Of a stretch of DNA of 64,000 nucleotides, positions 41,761 through 52,515 are shown piece after piece. The notes under the pieces were generated by a model. That model was given only the letters and a program-made list of their open reading frames with translations, was not told where the DNA came from and did not search any database. Positions within the stretch are counted from its first letter, which is position 1. The number at the start of each line of letters is the position of its first letter. Made by a program: the position numbers and the translations under genes. Source of the DNA: Candidatus Poribacteria bacterium. Its GTDB lineage: Bacteria > Poribacteria > WGA-4E > GCA-2687025. The stretch spans positions 32,237-96,236 of the forward strand of contig JAPPNK010000014.1 of assembly GCA_028818695.1 (NCBI GenBank). Reading direction: 5' to 3'.

Positions 41761-42634
41761 GCGCCGCCTCTTGTTCGCCTTTCGGCTTCGTCGGATCGTA
41801 AATCGGTTTCCCCACCGGTCTCGTTTTCAGCGTCCCCGCGTAGTATTGGGCGATGCGCTCCCGCGCCGTCTCCACATATTCGGGGACGATGTCGCACCCG
41901 TACGCCATGCGTCCATGTTTTAACGCCGCAATGATCGTCGATCCGACGCCCATATACGGATCAAACACGGCGCCGTCCGCATGCGTCATCGACAACACCA
42001 AGCGCTCCACCAGCTCAACAGGAAACTGGCACGGATGATTCGTCTTTTCAGGATGGTTGCTTTTAACGTTCGGTATCTCCCAAACGTCGCTTGGGTTTTT
42101 CCCTTTTGGATTCCCTGAAAGCTGCCCGATCTTCGGTCCCTTGAAATGCCGCTTGCCAGGGTATTTGGACGGGACGCGAATCGGGTCTAAGTTCCACACA
42201 TACTCGTCCGTTTTCGTCCACCAGTTGATCGTTTCATACCGCCCCGACAGCCGGCGCGAGCAGTGCAGCCCATGCCCAAAATGCCAGACGATGCGGTTGC
42301 GCAGCTTCAATCCGAACTCTAAAAAAACGGGGTACAGCAACGCGTCCAGCGGGATGACGGCGCCCTTTTCGACGCTGTTGCCGACCTGCCAGCAGATCGA
42401 GCCGTCCGTCCGCAAAAGACGAACGCATTCCGCAACGACCCGCTTTTGCCCTTCAAGCCATTCGTCCAGCGACGAGCGCCGCCCCTCATACGCCTTGCCG
42501 AGATTATACGGCGGCGATGTGACGATCAGCGCCATCGTCTCACCGCTCAGCTTCTCCATGAACGCCATGTTGTCTTCGCAGGCGACGACAGGCTCAGGGC
42601 TGTGAAACATTTTGCCAAGCGAACGCATCTTCAT
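41753..42634 (-). CDS. DNA methyltransferase, beta class (motif IV before I)
   Basis: 293 residues. The catalytic motif IV is T39-S-P-P-Y43 and the AdoMet motif I is F224-D-P-Y-M-G-V-G-S-T, in beta-class order. SPPY is usual for N4-cytosine enzymes, though some N6-adenine enzymes share it. There is no restriction endonuclease next to it, and it is locked by overlaps into a housekeeping operon with scpA and scpB. A regulatory or solitary methylation role is therefore more likely than restriction-modification. The start is taken at ATG 42634; ATG 42628 is possible. Confidence 0.9.
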   Translation of the reverse strand: MKMRSLGKMFHSPEPVVACEDNMAFMEKLSGETMALIVTSPPYNLGKAYEGRRSSLDEWLEGQKRVVAECVRLLRTDGSICWQVGNSVEKGAVIPLDALLYPVFLEFGLKLRNRIVWHFGHGLHCSRRLSGRYETINWWTKTDEYVWNLDPIRVPSKYPGKRHFKGPKIGQLSGNPKGKNPSDVWEIPNVKSNHPEKTNHPCQFPVELVERLVLSMTHADGAVFDPYMGVGSTIIAALKHGRMAYGCDIVPEYVETARERIAQYYAGTLKTRPVGKPIYDPTKPKGEQEAAHA

Positions 42635-42702
42635 CTGAACGGCGCTGTCCTTTCCAACGTTTCTATCGGCATTAACGAAGCAAACGCCCCGATCTTTTCA
42701 GT

Positions 42703-43776
42703 TTACGCTTCGTTTTGCCGCGCCAGCCGCTTCTCCCTGTCGCGCGCCCTGCGGGAGATGCGGTTCCATATGCCCGCCAAACCCATCGCCTTTCTCATCT
42801 GCGACACCGTCTCTTCAGCAAAAATGGTCATCTTGCGCGAGCCTTCATACAGCAGATGCTCCACATACCCCTTGTCCTCTTCATACCGCTGCCGCCGCTC
42901 CCGTATCGGGTCTAGGAAGTTGTTGAGCGCAACCGTCAGCTTTTGCTTCACCTCCACATCGCCCACCTTCCCTTCGCGGTAGCGCCGCTTCAGATCTTCC
43001 ACCTCTTCTCGATTCGGGTTGAAGGCGTCATGGTAGATGAAGACAGGGTTCCCTTCGACGCGCCCCGGTATGTCGGCGCGGATGCGGTTCGGGTCGGTGA
43101 ACATTCCGCGCACCTTCTTTTCAACGGTTTTGGCGTCGTCGTTCAGATAGATCGCGTTTTCGCGGCTCTTGCTCATTTTCGCGTCCCCGTCCGTGCCGAC
43201 AAGCGTCGGAACGTCGCCAATTACCGCCTCCGGTATCGGAAACACCTCGCCGTAGTAACGGTTGAACCGCCGGGCGATCTCGCGCGTGATCTCCACATGC
43301 GCCTTGTTGTCCTGCCCGACGGGAACGATATGCGCCCTCGGCATGAGTATGTCCGCCGCCTGCAGCACCGGGTATCCGATCAGCCCGAACGGAACCGCCT
43401 CGTCGTCGATCTGCGCGGCTTGCGCCATGTCCTTGACGCTCGGCAGTCTGGACAGGCGCGGCAGGCTCACCAACATTTCGAAGATCAGGTTCATCTCATA
43501 AACAGGACGGATTGCCGACTGCAAGTATAGTGTGGTTCGTTCAGGATCGATCCCTGCGCTCAAATTTCCAAGGACGACCTCCCTCACATTTTCGCGCAGC
43601 GCGTCAATATGCTCCTTCTGCGGCTTGGTGGTGAGCATGTGAAGGTCTGCGATAAAGATGTAGCATTCATATTTGTTCTGAAGCCGGATCCTGTTTTGGA
43701 GCGACCCGACATAGTGTCCGACATGCATTTTTCCTGTCGGCCGGTCTCCGGTGAGAAGTCGTTTCTGTTCGCTCAT
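42703..43776 (-). CDS. trpS: Tryptophanyl-tRNA synthetase
   Basis: 357 residues. The class I signatures are [13 protein letters not shown] (HIGH-like, 18-21) and K200-M-S-K-S204. It charges tRNA-Trp. AAAGG precedes ATG 43776 by 6-7 nt. A TACAAT box (43818-43823) could be the -10 of its promoter, but no good -35 is present. No T-box leader is visible in the 200 bp upstream. It is transcribed towards the methyltransferase-scpAB block 68 bp downstream. Confidence 0.96.
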   Translation of the reverse strand: MSEQKRLLTGDRPTGKMHVGHYVGSLQNRIRLQNKYECYIFIADLHMLTTKPQKEHIDALRENVREVVLGNLSAGIDPERTTLYLQSAIRPVYEMNLIFEMLVSLPRLSRLPSVKDMAQAAQIDDEAVPFGLIGYPVLQAADILMPRAHIVPVGQDNKAHVEITREIARRFNRYYGEVFPIPEAVIGDVPTLVGTDGDAKMSKSRENAIYLNDDAKTVEKKVRGMFTDPNRIRADIPGRVEGNPVFIYHDAFNPNREEVEDLKRRYREGKVGDVEVKQKLTVALNNFLDPIRERRQRYEEDKGYVEHLLYEGSRKMTIFAEETVSQMRKAMGLAGIWNRISRRARDREKRLARQNEA

Positions 43777-43986
43777 AGCCGTCCTTTCATGTGCCGCGCC
43801 GCCTTTTTCCGCTCCTTATTGTAGCGTTTCGCTGAATTAAAGGCATGTTAGCCGTTTGTTTTGCTTGGCGCCGCCGCTGAATTGCGTTAACATGTAAATG
43901 GACAGCGCGGGCAAGTCTGCGTCAAAAAGGCGCGCCTTAAGAGCCGGTACGCCGCGGCATAGACGTCAAGAGTGAGGTCAAGAGCG

Positions 43987-45351
43987 ATGAACCAGAGCCT
44001 GCTTCAAAGCATGCAGCAGATATTGAGTCAAAAAGGATTGCCGAAAAACATCCTTGTGGAGGCGATTGAAGAAGCCCTGCTTCAAGCGGCGCGCCGGCGG
44101 TTTGGCGCGGACGCCTCCGTGAGCGTGCAGTTCAACGATTCAACCGGCGAAATACGCATGTCCGCCCCAAAACGGGTGGTGGAGATCATGCGCTCCTTCG
44201 CCTCCGAAATACCGGTCGACGAGGCTCAAAAAATACACCCCGAAGCGCGCGTCGGACAGATTGTTCAGGTTCCTGTCAAAACGCGCGACTTTGGACGCAT
44301 TGAGGCGCAACTGGCTCGCCAAATGCTTGTTCAAAAAATCAAAGACGCCGAACGCGCCAATGTGTACGCGCTCTACAAAGACCGCATCGAAGAGATTGTC
44401 TCTGGAGTCGTCCAGCAGGAGCATTATCGAGATGTCATCGTCGAAATCGAAGGCGCCGAAGCGGTACTCCCGGCGGCGGAACGGCTGCGCAACGAACGGT
44501 ATGCGCGCGGCAACCGCATCCGCTCGCTCATCATTGACGTTGTCGATCCTGAGGACATGGAGCGTCAAGGGCGGCGCCCAAGAGCGTCTGTCGTCCTATC
44601 CCGCGCCCATCCAGTGCTGCTGATACGGCTGTTTGAGCAGGAGGTGCCGGAGATTGCGGACGGACTCGTGCTGATTGAAGCGGTCGCGCGCGACCCAGGC
44701 GAACGTTCCAAGATCGCCGCGTCCAGCCGCGAAAGCGGAATCGACCCGGTCGGCACATGCGTCGGCGTGCGCGGCTCCCGCGTTCAGATGGTCATGCAGG
44801 AACTGAACGGCGAACGCATCGATGTCATTGAGTGGAGTCCAGACCCGCGCCAATTCATCGCCAACGCGCTTAGCCCGGTCAAGGACATTTCAAATGTGAC
44901 GCTGGAAGAGGATGAGAACGGAGAGCCTGTCGCGGTTGTCGTCGTGCCGGACGATCAGCTGTCGCTGGCGATTGGACGGCGCGGACAGAACGCGCGCCTC
45001 GCAAGCGATCTCACTGGATGGCATATCGACATCATCGGCGAATGGGAAGCGGGGGCGGAAGCGCGTTCGCAGGCGATCGATCTGTTCAAATCGGACGGCG
45101 AGACGGTCGAAGAAGCGGGAGCGGCAGAAAGCGCCTCAACAGAGCAGCCGACCGATCTTTCGGTAGAGGATTTGCCCGGCATGGCGCCGAAGATTGCGCA
45201 GATGTTGAAGGAGCATGGGTACGACTCGATCGCCGATTTGGCGGAAGCGGACCCTGAGCAGCTGTCAGAATTGTTGAAGCTCGGCGCCAAGACGACGGAG
45301 AAGCTGGTTGAGACAGCGCGCTTGGCTTTGAACGCGGAGGAGTCGCCTTGA
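43987..45351 (+). CDS. nusA: Transcription termination/antitermination protein NusA
   Basis: 454 residues. Order: an RNA polymerase-binding N-terminal domain, an S1 domain (about 130-195), two KH domains (about 200-340, with VGTCVGVRGSRVQMVMQELNGERIDVI and SLAIGRRGQNARLA) and a C-terminal helix-hairpin-helix (about 395-450). ATG 43987 was preferred over a GTG five codons upstream, which has no binding site. No rimP gene precedes it in this window. Its TGA overlaps the TTG start of ylxR. Confidence 0.95.
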   Translation: MNQSLLQSMQQILSQKGLPKNILVEAIEEALLQAARRRFGADASVSVQFNDSTGEIRMSAPKRVVEIMRSFASEIPVDEAQKIHPEARVGQIVQVPVKTRDFGRIEAQLARQMLVQKIKDAERANVYALYKDRIEEIVSGVVQQEHYRDVIVEIEGAEAVLPAAERLRNERYARGNRIRSLIIDVVDPEDMERQGRRPRASVVLSRAHPVLLIRLFEQEVPEIADGLVLIEAVARDPGERSKIAASSRESGIDPVGTCVGVRGSRVQMVMQELNGERIDVIEWSPDPRQFIANALSPVKDISNVTLEEDENGEPVAVVVVPDDQLSLAIGRRGQNARLASDLTGWHIDIIGEWEAGAEARSQAIDLFKSDGETVEEAGAAESASTEQPTDLSVEDLPGMAPKIAQMLKEHGYDSIADLAEADPEQLSELLKLGAKTTEKLVETARLALNAEESP

Positions 45352-45674
45352 TCCGCCGTTTTCCGACGCGCATGTGCCTCGGCTGCCGGGGGCGTTTTGA
45401 GAAGAGTCGGCTTGTTCGCGTCGGCCGTTCGGCGGAGGGCGTTCCGTTTCTGGACGCGGCGGGGACAGGTTACGGGCGCGGCGCGTATGTGTGCGCGGAG
45501 GCGTCATGCATGGAGCGCGGTTTGACAGGAAAGAATTTGAGCCGCGCGCTGCGTCTTGACGGGGCGGCGGACTCTTTAAAGATGAGGCGCGCATTGAGCG
45601 CGTTGCGGGATTTGGCGGTTTCAGACCGCCGCTTGGCGATAACATTGCAGATTGATGAGCAAAGGAGCGGATGA
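45348..45674 (+). CDS. ylxR: YlxR/DUF448 RNA-binding protein
   Basis: 108 residues. RMCLGCRGRFEKSRLVRVGR, GRGAYVC..SCMERGL and a C-terminal helix match the YlxR fold encoded between nusA and infB in many bacteria. It starts with TTG at 45348, preceded by GGAGGAG, and overlaps the nusA stop as TTGA. It is a putative nucleic-acid binder affecting transcription or RNase P; function in this organism is inferred. Confidence 0.9.
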   Translation: MIRRFPTRMCLGCRGRFEKSRLVRVGRSAEGVPFLDAAGTGYGRGAYVCAEASCMERGLTGKNLSRALRLDGAADSLKMRRALSALRDLAVSDRRLAITLQIDEQRSG

Positions 45675-45675
45675 T

Positions 45676-48380
<2,705 letters not shown>

Positions 48381-48384
<4 letters not shown>

Positions 48385-49216
48385 CCTTCCGACTTGAGAG
48401 CTCCCCAAACAAGGCTCAACTTCCCGCCCGGCTCCACCGAAAAGAAGGCAGAGTTTTCAGCCAAGTAGGCGAGAATGTTGGCGGTCAATTGGCGCAGGTT
48501 CTCCCCCTCGTTCGAGTCGGCGTCCGAATAAACGGCGTTGTGATGCCCAAGCGTCAAGATGCGCCCCGTTCCGACCTCATATTCTACAATCGGCCGTTCG
48601 CCGCCTCCGGCGCCCCGCCGCGCGTTTTTGTCCCGATCACTTTCCCGTCCAAGGCGGGCATCCCGTGAAAATTGGCGGTAAAGCCCGGCTGGTCCATGCT
48701 GCACAGAAAAATCGGCTCAGCGACGTTAAAGCCGCTGAAAATGGGATGATTCTCTTCGCCGTCGGCAGGGCGGACGCCTATCTCCGGCGGCCCTTTCCCT
48801 AACGGCTGAAAAACGCGCAGGTTGCCGTTCGTTTCAACGCCCAGGTTGAGCGCATAACGAACCGCCTGCGCCGACAAAAACAGAGACCCGCCCGCCTCCA
48901 AATAATTCATCGCCGCGTCCATCGTGTTGTCCGAAACGATCGCCTCCGGCGTCATATTCGATGCGGAGTGATGTATCCATACGACCGCGTATTGATCCAG
49001 CGTCCGCGCGGTTCCGTTCTGGGTGAATCCGCCGTTCCCGTCCGCCGTGAGATGCGCGGCGCTCAGATCGACGGACGCCCACTCAAAAGCCGCTTCCGCG
49101 ACTTCGTCTGCCAGTCCGTCTCCGCCTGTTAAAAATGCGAGGGTGAATTCGATGCCGAATGCGGGCGCCGCCAACCCAAAGAAAGCGGCGCAAAGGATCG
49201 CGCGCTGTTTCATCAT
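48381..49216 (-). pseudogene. Secreted amidotransferase-like (DUF4960-type) protein, frameshifted
   Basis: Reads as two frames that join into one protein. The first (from ATG 49216, binding site AAAGG) has a signal peptide and a glutamine-amidotransferase-like fold (FTLAFLTGGDG, VVWIHHSASN, YLEAGGSLFLSAQAVRYAL, HPIF). It stops at 48584. The rest (GGGERPIVEYEVGTGRILTLGHHNAVYSD..) is in another frame and runs to 48381. The shift is one missing base near the G4 run at 48613-48616. The second frame ends SVEPGGKLSLVWGALKSEG, the same C-terminal motif as in other exported proteins here. The active-site nucleophile typical of true amidotransferases is not evident. It is either a broken gene or an assembly error. 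Confidence 0.7.
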
Positions 49217-49369
49217 AAGCCTTTCCCTTTCGAAGCGTCTTGCGAGTATCTGTAAGCGACAGCATTCCATTTTCTGCAAGGCGTCCAACGCCCCAGCCTG
49301 CCGTTCCCGCGCCCGGCAGAAACGGTCAGTCTTCGACAGGGCATGGCCAACTCAAGCGCCGACATCAAT

Positions 49370-49398
49370 TTGCTCTTGCGCTCTCGCTTCTTTACATA
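49370..49398 (+). promoter_or_regulatory. Possible promoter of the first LamG gene
   Basis: TTGCTC (49370-49375), a 17-nt spacer and TACATA (49393-49398), 49 bp before the ATG at 49448. Both boxes are imperfect. Confidence 0.4.
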
Positions 49399-49447
49399 TA
49401 CACTGCGCATGATGTTCGATTCTTATCTTTATGTCAAGGAGCGTTTG

Positions 49448-50218
49448 ATGAAAAAAGCGATGGCAATATGCGTCATGTCCGCTCTAGCGTTCGGCATACA
49501 GTCAGCCAACGCAGCGGAGCTGGTTTTAACCTTGCTCATGGAGGACTCCGCCAGCCCGATGGACATTTCAGAAAATCCAACAGCGGTGAAGGTGAACGGA
49601 ACGCTCGCCTCCGCCGCAGGCAAATTCGGCAAGGCGGTGGAGTTTGACGGCGACAACTCAAATGTGATTGAGGTTGAACATGCCGACAAACTGGCTGGTC
49701 TAGAAGCGTTCACCATCACCGCATGGTTCAAATGCGAGGGCGTCGGCGAACTGGAAGGCATGTCGATCATCTCCAAGCGCGTCGCGCATCAAAACGGAGA
49801 CGCCTTCAACATCTTTCTCTGGGCGGGCGGAAAGATCCACGCGCGCGTCAACGGAAAGGGGCAGCTGATCAGCTCCACCGTCGTTGAAAACGGCACATGG
49901 TACCATCTTGCCCATGTTTTTGAAGCAAACGGCGGCGACTCGGCGGTGCGCCTTTTCCTAAACGGGCAGCAAGAAGGCGCCGGCGCACACGGCGACGCGA
50001 TGACAAACCCCGACCCGTCTCCTGTCTGGATCGGCGAGCTGGACGCCAACCGCGGCTTCGCATGGAAAGGCTCCATCGACGAGGTCTCCATCTGGAACGG
50101 AGCCTTGACGCAGGACGAAATCGCGAATGTGGCAGACAACGGCCTCAACCAGTTCACATCGGTTGATCCGCAGGGGCGTCTCGCGCTCTCTTGGGGTCGG
50201 CTGAAGTCGACACGCTAG
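49448..50218 (+). CDS. Secreted LamG-domain protein with shared C-terminal motif, copy 1
   Basis: 256 residues. Signal peptide 1-22 (ending ANAAE) and a LamG/concanavalin-like jelly roll (about 30-232: FTITAWFKCEG, ISKR, WYHLAHVF, VRLFLNGQ, IWIGE-like VWIGELDANRGFAWKGSIDEVSIWN). The last 17 residues carry the motif SVDPQGRLALSWGRLKS. Such domains bind glycans or proteins outside the cell. ATG 49448 follows AAGGAG by 6 nt. It is a tandem duplicate of the next gene. Confidence 0.85.
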   Translation: MKKAMAICVMSALAFGIQSANAAELVLTLLMEDSASPMDISENPTAVKVNGTLASAAGKFGKAVEFDGDNSNVIEVEHADKLAGLEAFTITAWFKCEGVGELEGMSIISKRVAHQNGDAFNIFLWAGGKIHARVNGKGQLISSTVVENGTWYHLAHVFEANGGDSAVRLFLNGQQEGAGAHGDAMTNPDPSPVWIGELDANRGFAWKGSIDEVSIWNGALTQDEIANVADNGLNQFTSVDPQGRLALSWGRLKSTR

Positions 50219-50312
50219 CCGAACTGCCGAAACGAATCAAGAGGGCGGCGCGCGGTCTGCGGACTAAAGCGCCTCCTCTTACCGCATTTAACGCTGAAAG
50301 GAGCGCGATTAA

Positions 50313-51083
50313 ATGAGAAATGCGGCAGCAATGCTCATCGCGGCGACGCTGGCATTATGCGCCCATGCCGCAGAAATGGAGAATTTAGTCTTAGGGCTGC
50401 TCATGGAGGACGCCGGCAGCCCGGAAGACATATCGGACAATCCGACCGCCATGACCGTGAATGGGGTTTTGGCTTCCACAGCCGGAAGATTCGGAAGAGC
50501 CATCGATTTTGACGGAAACAACAGTAACCTGATCGAGATTGAGCATGCCGACAAACTGGCAGGGCTAGAAGCGTTCACCATCACCGCATGGTTCAAATGC
50601 GAGGGCGTCGGCGAACTGGAAGGCATGTCGATCATCTCTAAGCGCATCGGGCATCAAAACGGAGACGCCTTCAACATCTTTCTCTGGGGGGGCGGAAAGA
50701 TTCACGCGCGCGTCAACGGAAAGGGGCAGGTCATCGGTCCGACCGTCATTGAGAACGGCAGATGGTACCATCTGGCGTATCTTTTTGACGCGAACGGAGG
50801 CGACATGGCGACGCGTCTGCTCCTTGACGGTCAGGAAGAAGGGTCCAACCTCCACGGCGACCCGATGACAAACGCGGATGAATCGCCCATATGGATCGGC
50901 GAACTGGACGCCAACCGCGGCTTTGCATGGAAAGGCGCGCTGGACGAGATCACCATCTGGAACGTCGTCTTGGAAGAGGCGGAGATTGCTGATCTTGCCG
51001 AGTCGGGTCTCAGGCAGTTCCTGTCGGTGGACCCGCGGGGGCGGCTTGCGCTCTCTTGGGGTCGGCTGAAGTCGCGTCTATAG
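50313..51083 (+). CDS. Secreted LamG-domain protein with shared C-terminal motif, copy 2
   Basis: 256 residues, the same layout as the gene before it: signal peptide (1-19), LamG jelly roll and a C-terminus of SVDPRGRLALSWGRLKS. The two copies are nearly identical in DNA around residues 78-140, including an exact 74-bp run (50565-50638), but differ clearly on both sides. ATG 50313 has AAAGGAG 9-10 nt upstream. Its 3' end overlaps the convergent pentapeptide-repeat gene by 74 bp. Confidence 0.85.
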   Translation: MRNAAAMLIAATLALCAHAAEMENLVLGLLMEDAGSPEDISDNPTAMTVNGVLASTAGRFGRAIDFDGNNSNLIEIEHADKLAGLEAFTITAWFKCEGVGELEGMSIISKRIGHQNGDAFNIFLWGGGKIHARVNGKGQVIGPTVIENGRWYHLAYLFDANGGDMATRLLLDGQEEGSNLHGDPMTNADESPIWIGELDANRGFAWKGALDEITIWNVVLEEAEIADLAESGLRQFLSVDPRGRLALSWGRLKSRL

Positions 51084-52515
51084 CCGTTTTCACGGTCGTT
51101 CGCCGAAGCGATTCGCCCAAAAAAGAGGCGTCCGGCTTGGACGAATCGTAAGCGCGGGTGGGGAGCGCATTGCGGAAGCGGGCGCGCAGCTGAGGCATTT
51201 CGCGCCATTCTGTCCAGCGGCTTTTATCCACGACCGGCTGCATGAGCGCTCCTTCTTCGACCGCCGCCGACATCGGCTCCGGCAGCGTCGAAATGCCGGT
51301 CATATCGACGACCGTCAGCGCCGACATACGCGCCAAATTCAAAAATCCGTCCCCTAAGGCGCGTATCGTCGGCCCGCGCATATCGAACATGACCGGATGA
51401 AGCCCGCGCCCTTGAAGCGCCGCCCGCGCCGCAGCCAAGAACCGCTGCGAATGCTCGCTGAATCTGCCGCAGATCAGCGCCGTTTTGAGAGAAGCCGACT
51501 GGATAAAGTTCTGCGCATCTGAGGTGTGGATTAAAAAATAGATAAACTGCGCCAGCGGCAACCCGTCCACGCTCACCAGCGGTCCGTCCGTCGGCGTCAA
51601 GATTAGCCGTTCTTCGACAGCGGGGCTGCCGCGCAAGCCCCACATCGCCGCGCCGTAGATCTGCGCGTCTTGAATGCGCGCGTTCTCTAGAGCTGCGGCG
51701 CGCATATTCGCGCCTGTCAGGATCGTCTTTTCAAGGACAGCGCCGGCAAGGTTTGCGTTCGCCAGCCCCGCGTTAGACATGTCCGCGCTTTCCAAACGGG
51801 CGGAAACGAGGCGGACGCGCTCAAGACGCGCGTTCTGCAGGTTCGCTCCATTCAAAACGGCTTCCTCCGCTTCAGCTCCGCGCAGGTCCGCTTCGGCGAG
51901 GACCGCGTTCGTCAGGTTGGCGCCGCTGATGTCGGCTCCGCGCAGAACCGCCCGCGAAAAGTTGGCGCCTGTCAGATCGGTATTGCGCAAATTCGCCCCT
52001 ATTAACTCCGCGTCCGAAAACTGCGCGTTGGCAAGGCGCGTCTGAAACAGGTTGACGTCGCGCAGAACGGCGTTTGAAAATCTTGCATATCGAAACCGCG
52101 CTCCGAAAAAGAACGCGCCTGTCAGGTTGGCGTTTTCAAAGCCGACTTCGTCTAAGCTCGCCCTGCGGAAAACGGCGCCTTCCAGATCGGCGTCCGACAG
52201 GTCGATCTGCCGCAGGTTCGCCTCTCTGAAGTTGGCTGCTTTGAGGCGCGCTCCGTTCAGCTGGGACGCCGAAAGAACCGCTCGTTCAAAGTTCGCGTTC
52301 TCCAGATTCGCGCCTGTCAGGTCGGCGTCGGCAATCGTCTCGCCGTTCAGATCGGCGCCCTGCATATCGGCATTTTGAAGATGTACGCCAATCAGATCCG
52401 TCCGCCGCAAATCGGCGTTCGACAGGTCGGGTTGGATAGCAGGGTTCTCTTGCCGCCAAGCGTTCCAAGCGTCCGCGCCAGCCGCCAGCCGCTCTAAATG
52501 GTCAGGGTTTGCCAT
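51010..52515 (-). CDS. Pentapeptide-repeat protein with C-terminal effector-like domain
   Basis: 501 residues. The N-terminus GADAWNAWRQENPAIQPDLSNADL leads into about 50 pentapeptide repeats of the A(D/N)LxX type (about 28-300) that form a quadrilateral beta helix. The C-terminal domain (about 342-430: LKTALICGRFSEHSQRFLAAARAALQ, PVMFDMRGPT, MSALTVVDMTG, PEPMSAAVEEG) has an alternating strand-helix pattern. It resembles the Rossmann-like tails in other bacterial pentapeptide proteins that begin with a GRF motif and end with an ADxT motif, and recalls TIR-like folds. No membrane segment. It overlaps the upstream UPF0182 gene by 14 bp, implying coupling. The last 24 codons are antisense to the LamG gene. 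Confidence 0.8.
   Translation of the reverse strand: MANPDHLERLAAGADAWNAWRQENPAIQPDLSNADLRRTDLIGVHLQNADMQGADLNGETIADADLTGANLENANFERAVLSASQLNGARLKAANFREANLRQIDLSDADLEGAVFRRASLDEVGFENANLTGAFFFGARFRYARFSNAVLRDVNLFQTRLANAQFSDAELIGANLRNTDLTGANFSRAVLRGADISGANLTNAVLAEADLRGAEAEEAVLNGANLQNARLERVRLVSARLESADMSNAGLANANLAGAVLEKTILTGANMRAAALENARIQDAQIYGAAMWGLRGSPAVEERLILTPTDGPLVSVDGLPLAQFIYFLIHTSDAQNFIQSASLKTALICGRFSEHSQRFLAAARAALQGRGLHPVMFDMRGPTIRALGDGFLNLARMSALTVVDMTGISTLPEPMSAAVEEGALMQPVVDKSRWTEWREMPQLRARFRNALPTRAYDSSKPDASFLGESLRRTTVKTAIDATSADPKRAQAAPAGPPTGTA

Noticed and set aside
41753..42634. Restriction-modification system pairing this methyltransferase with the nuclease-like gene at 15824
   Set aside because: The genes are 25 kb apart, on separate units, and the methyltransferase is embedded in a housekeeping operon.
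43777..43986. T-box or other tryptophan-responsive leader between trpS and nusA
   Set aside because: No T-box consensus, specifier stem or terminator/antiterminator pair is visible upstream of trpS.
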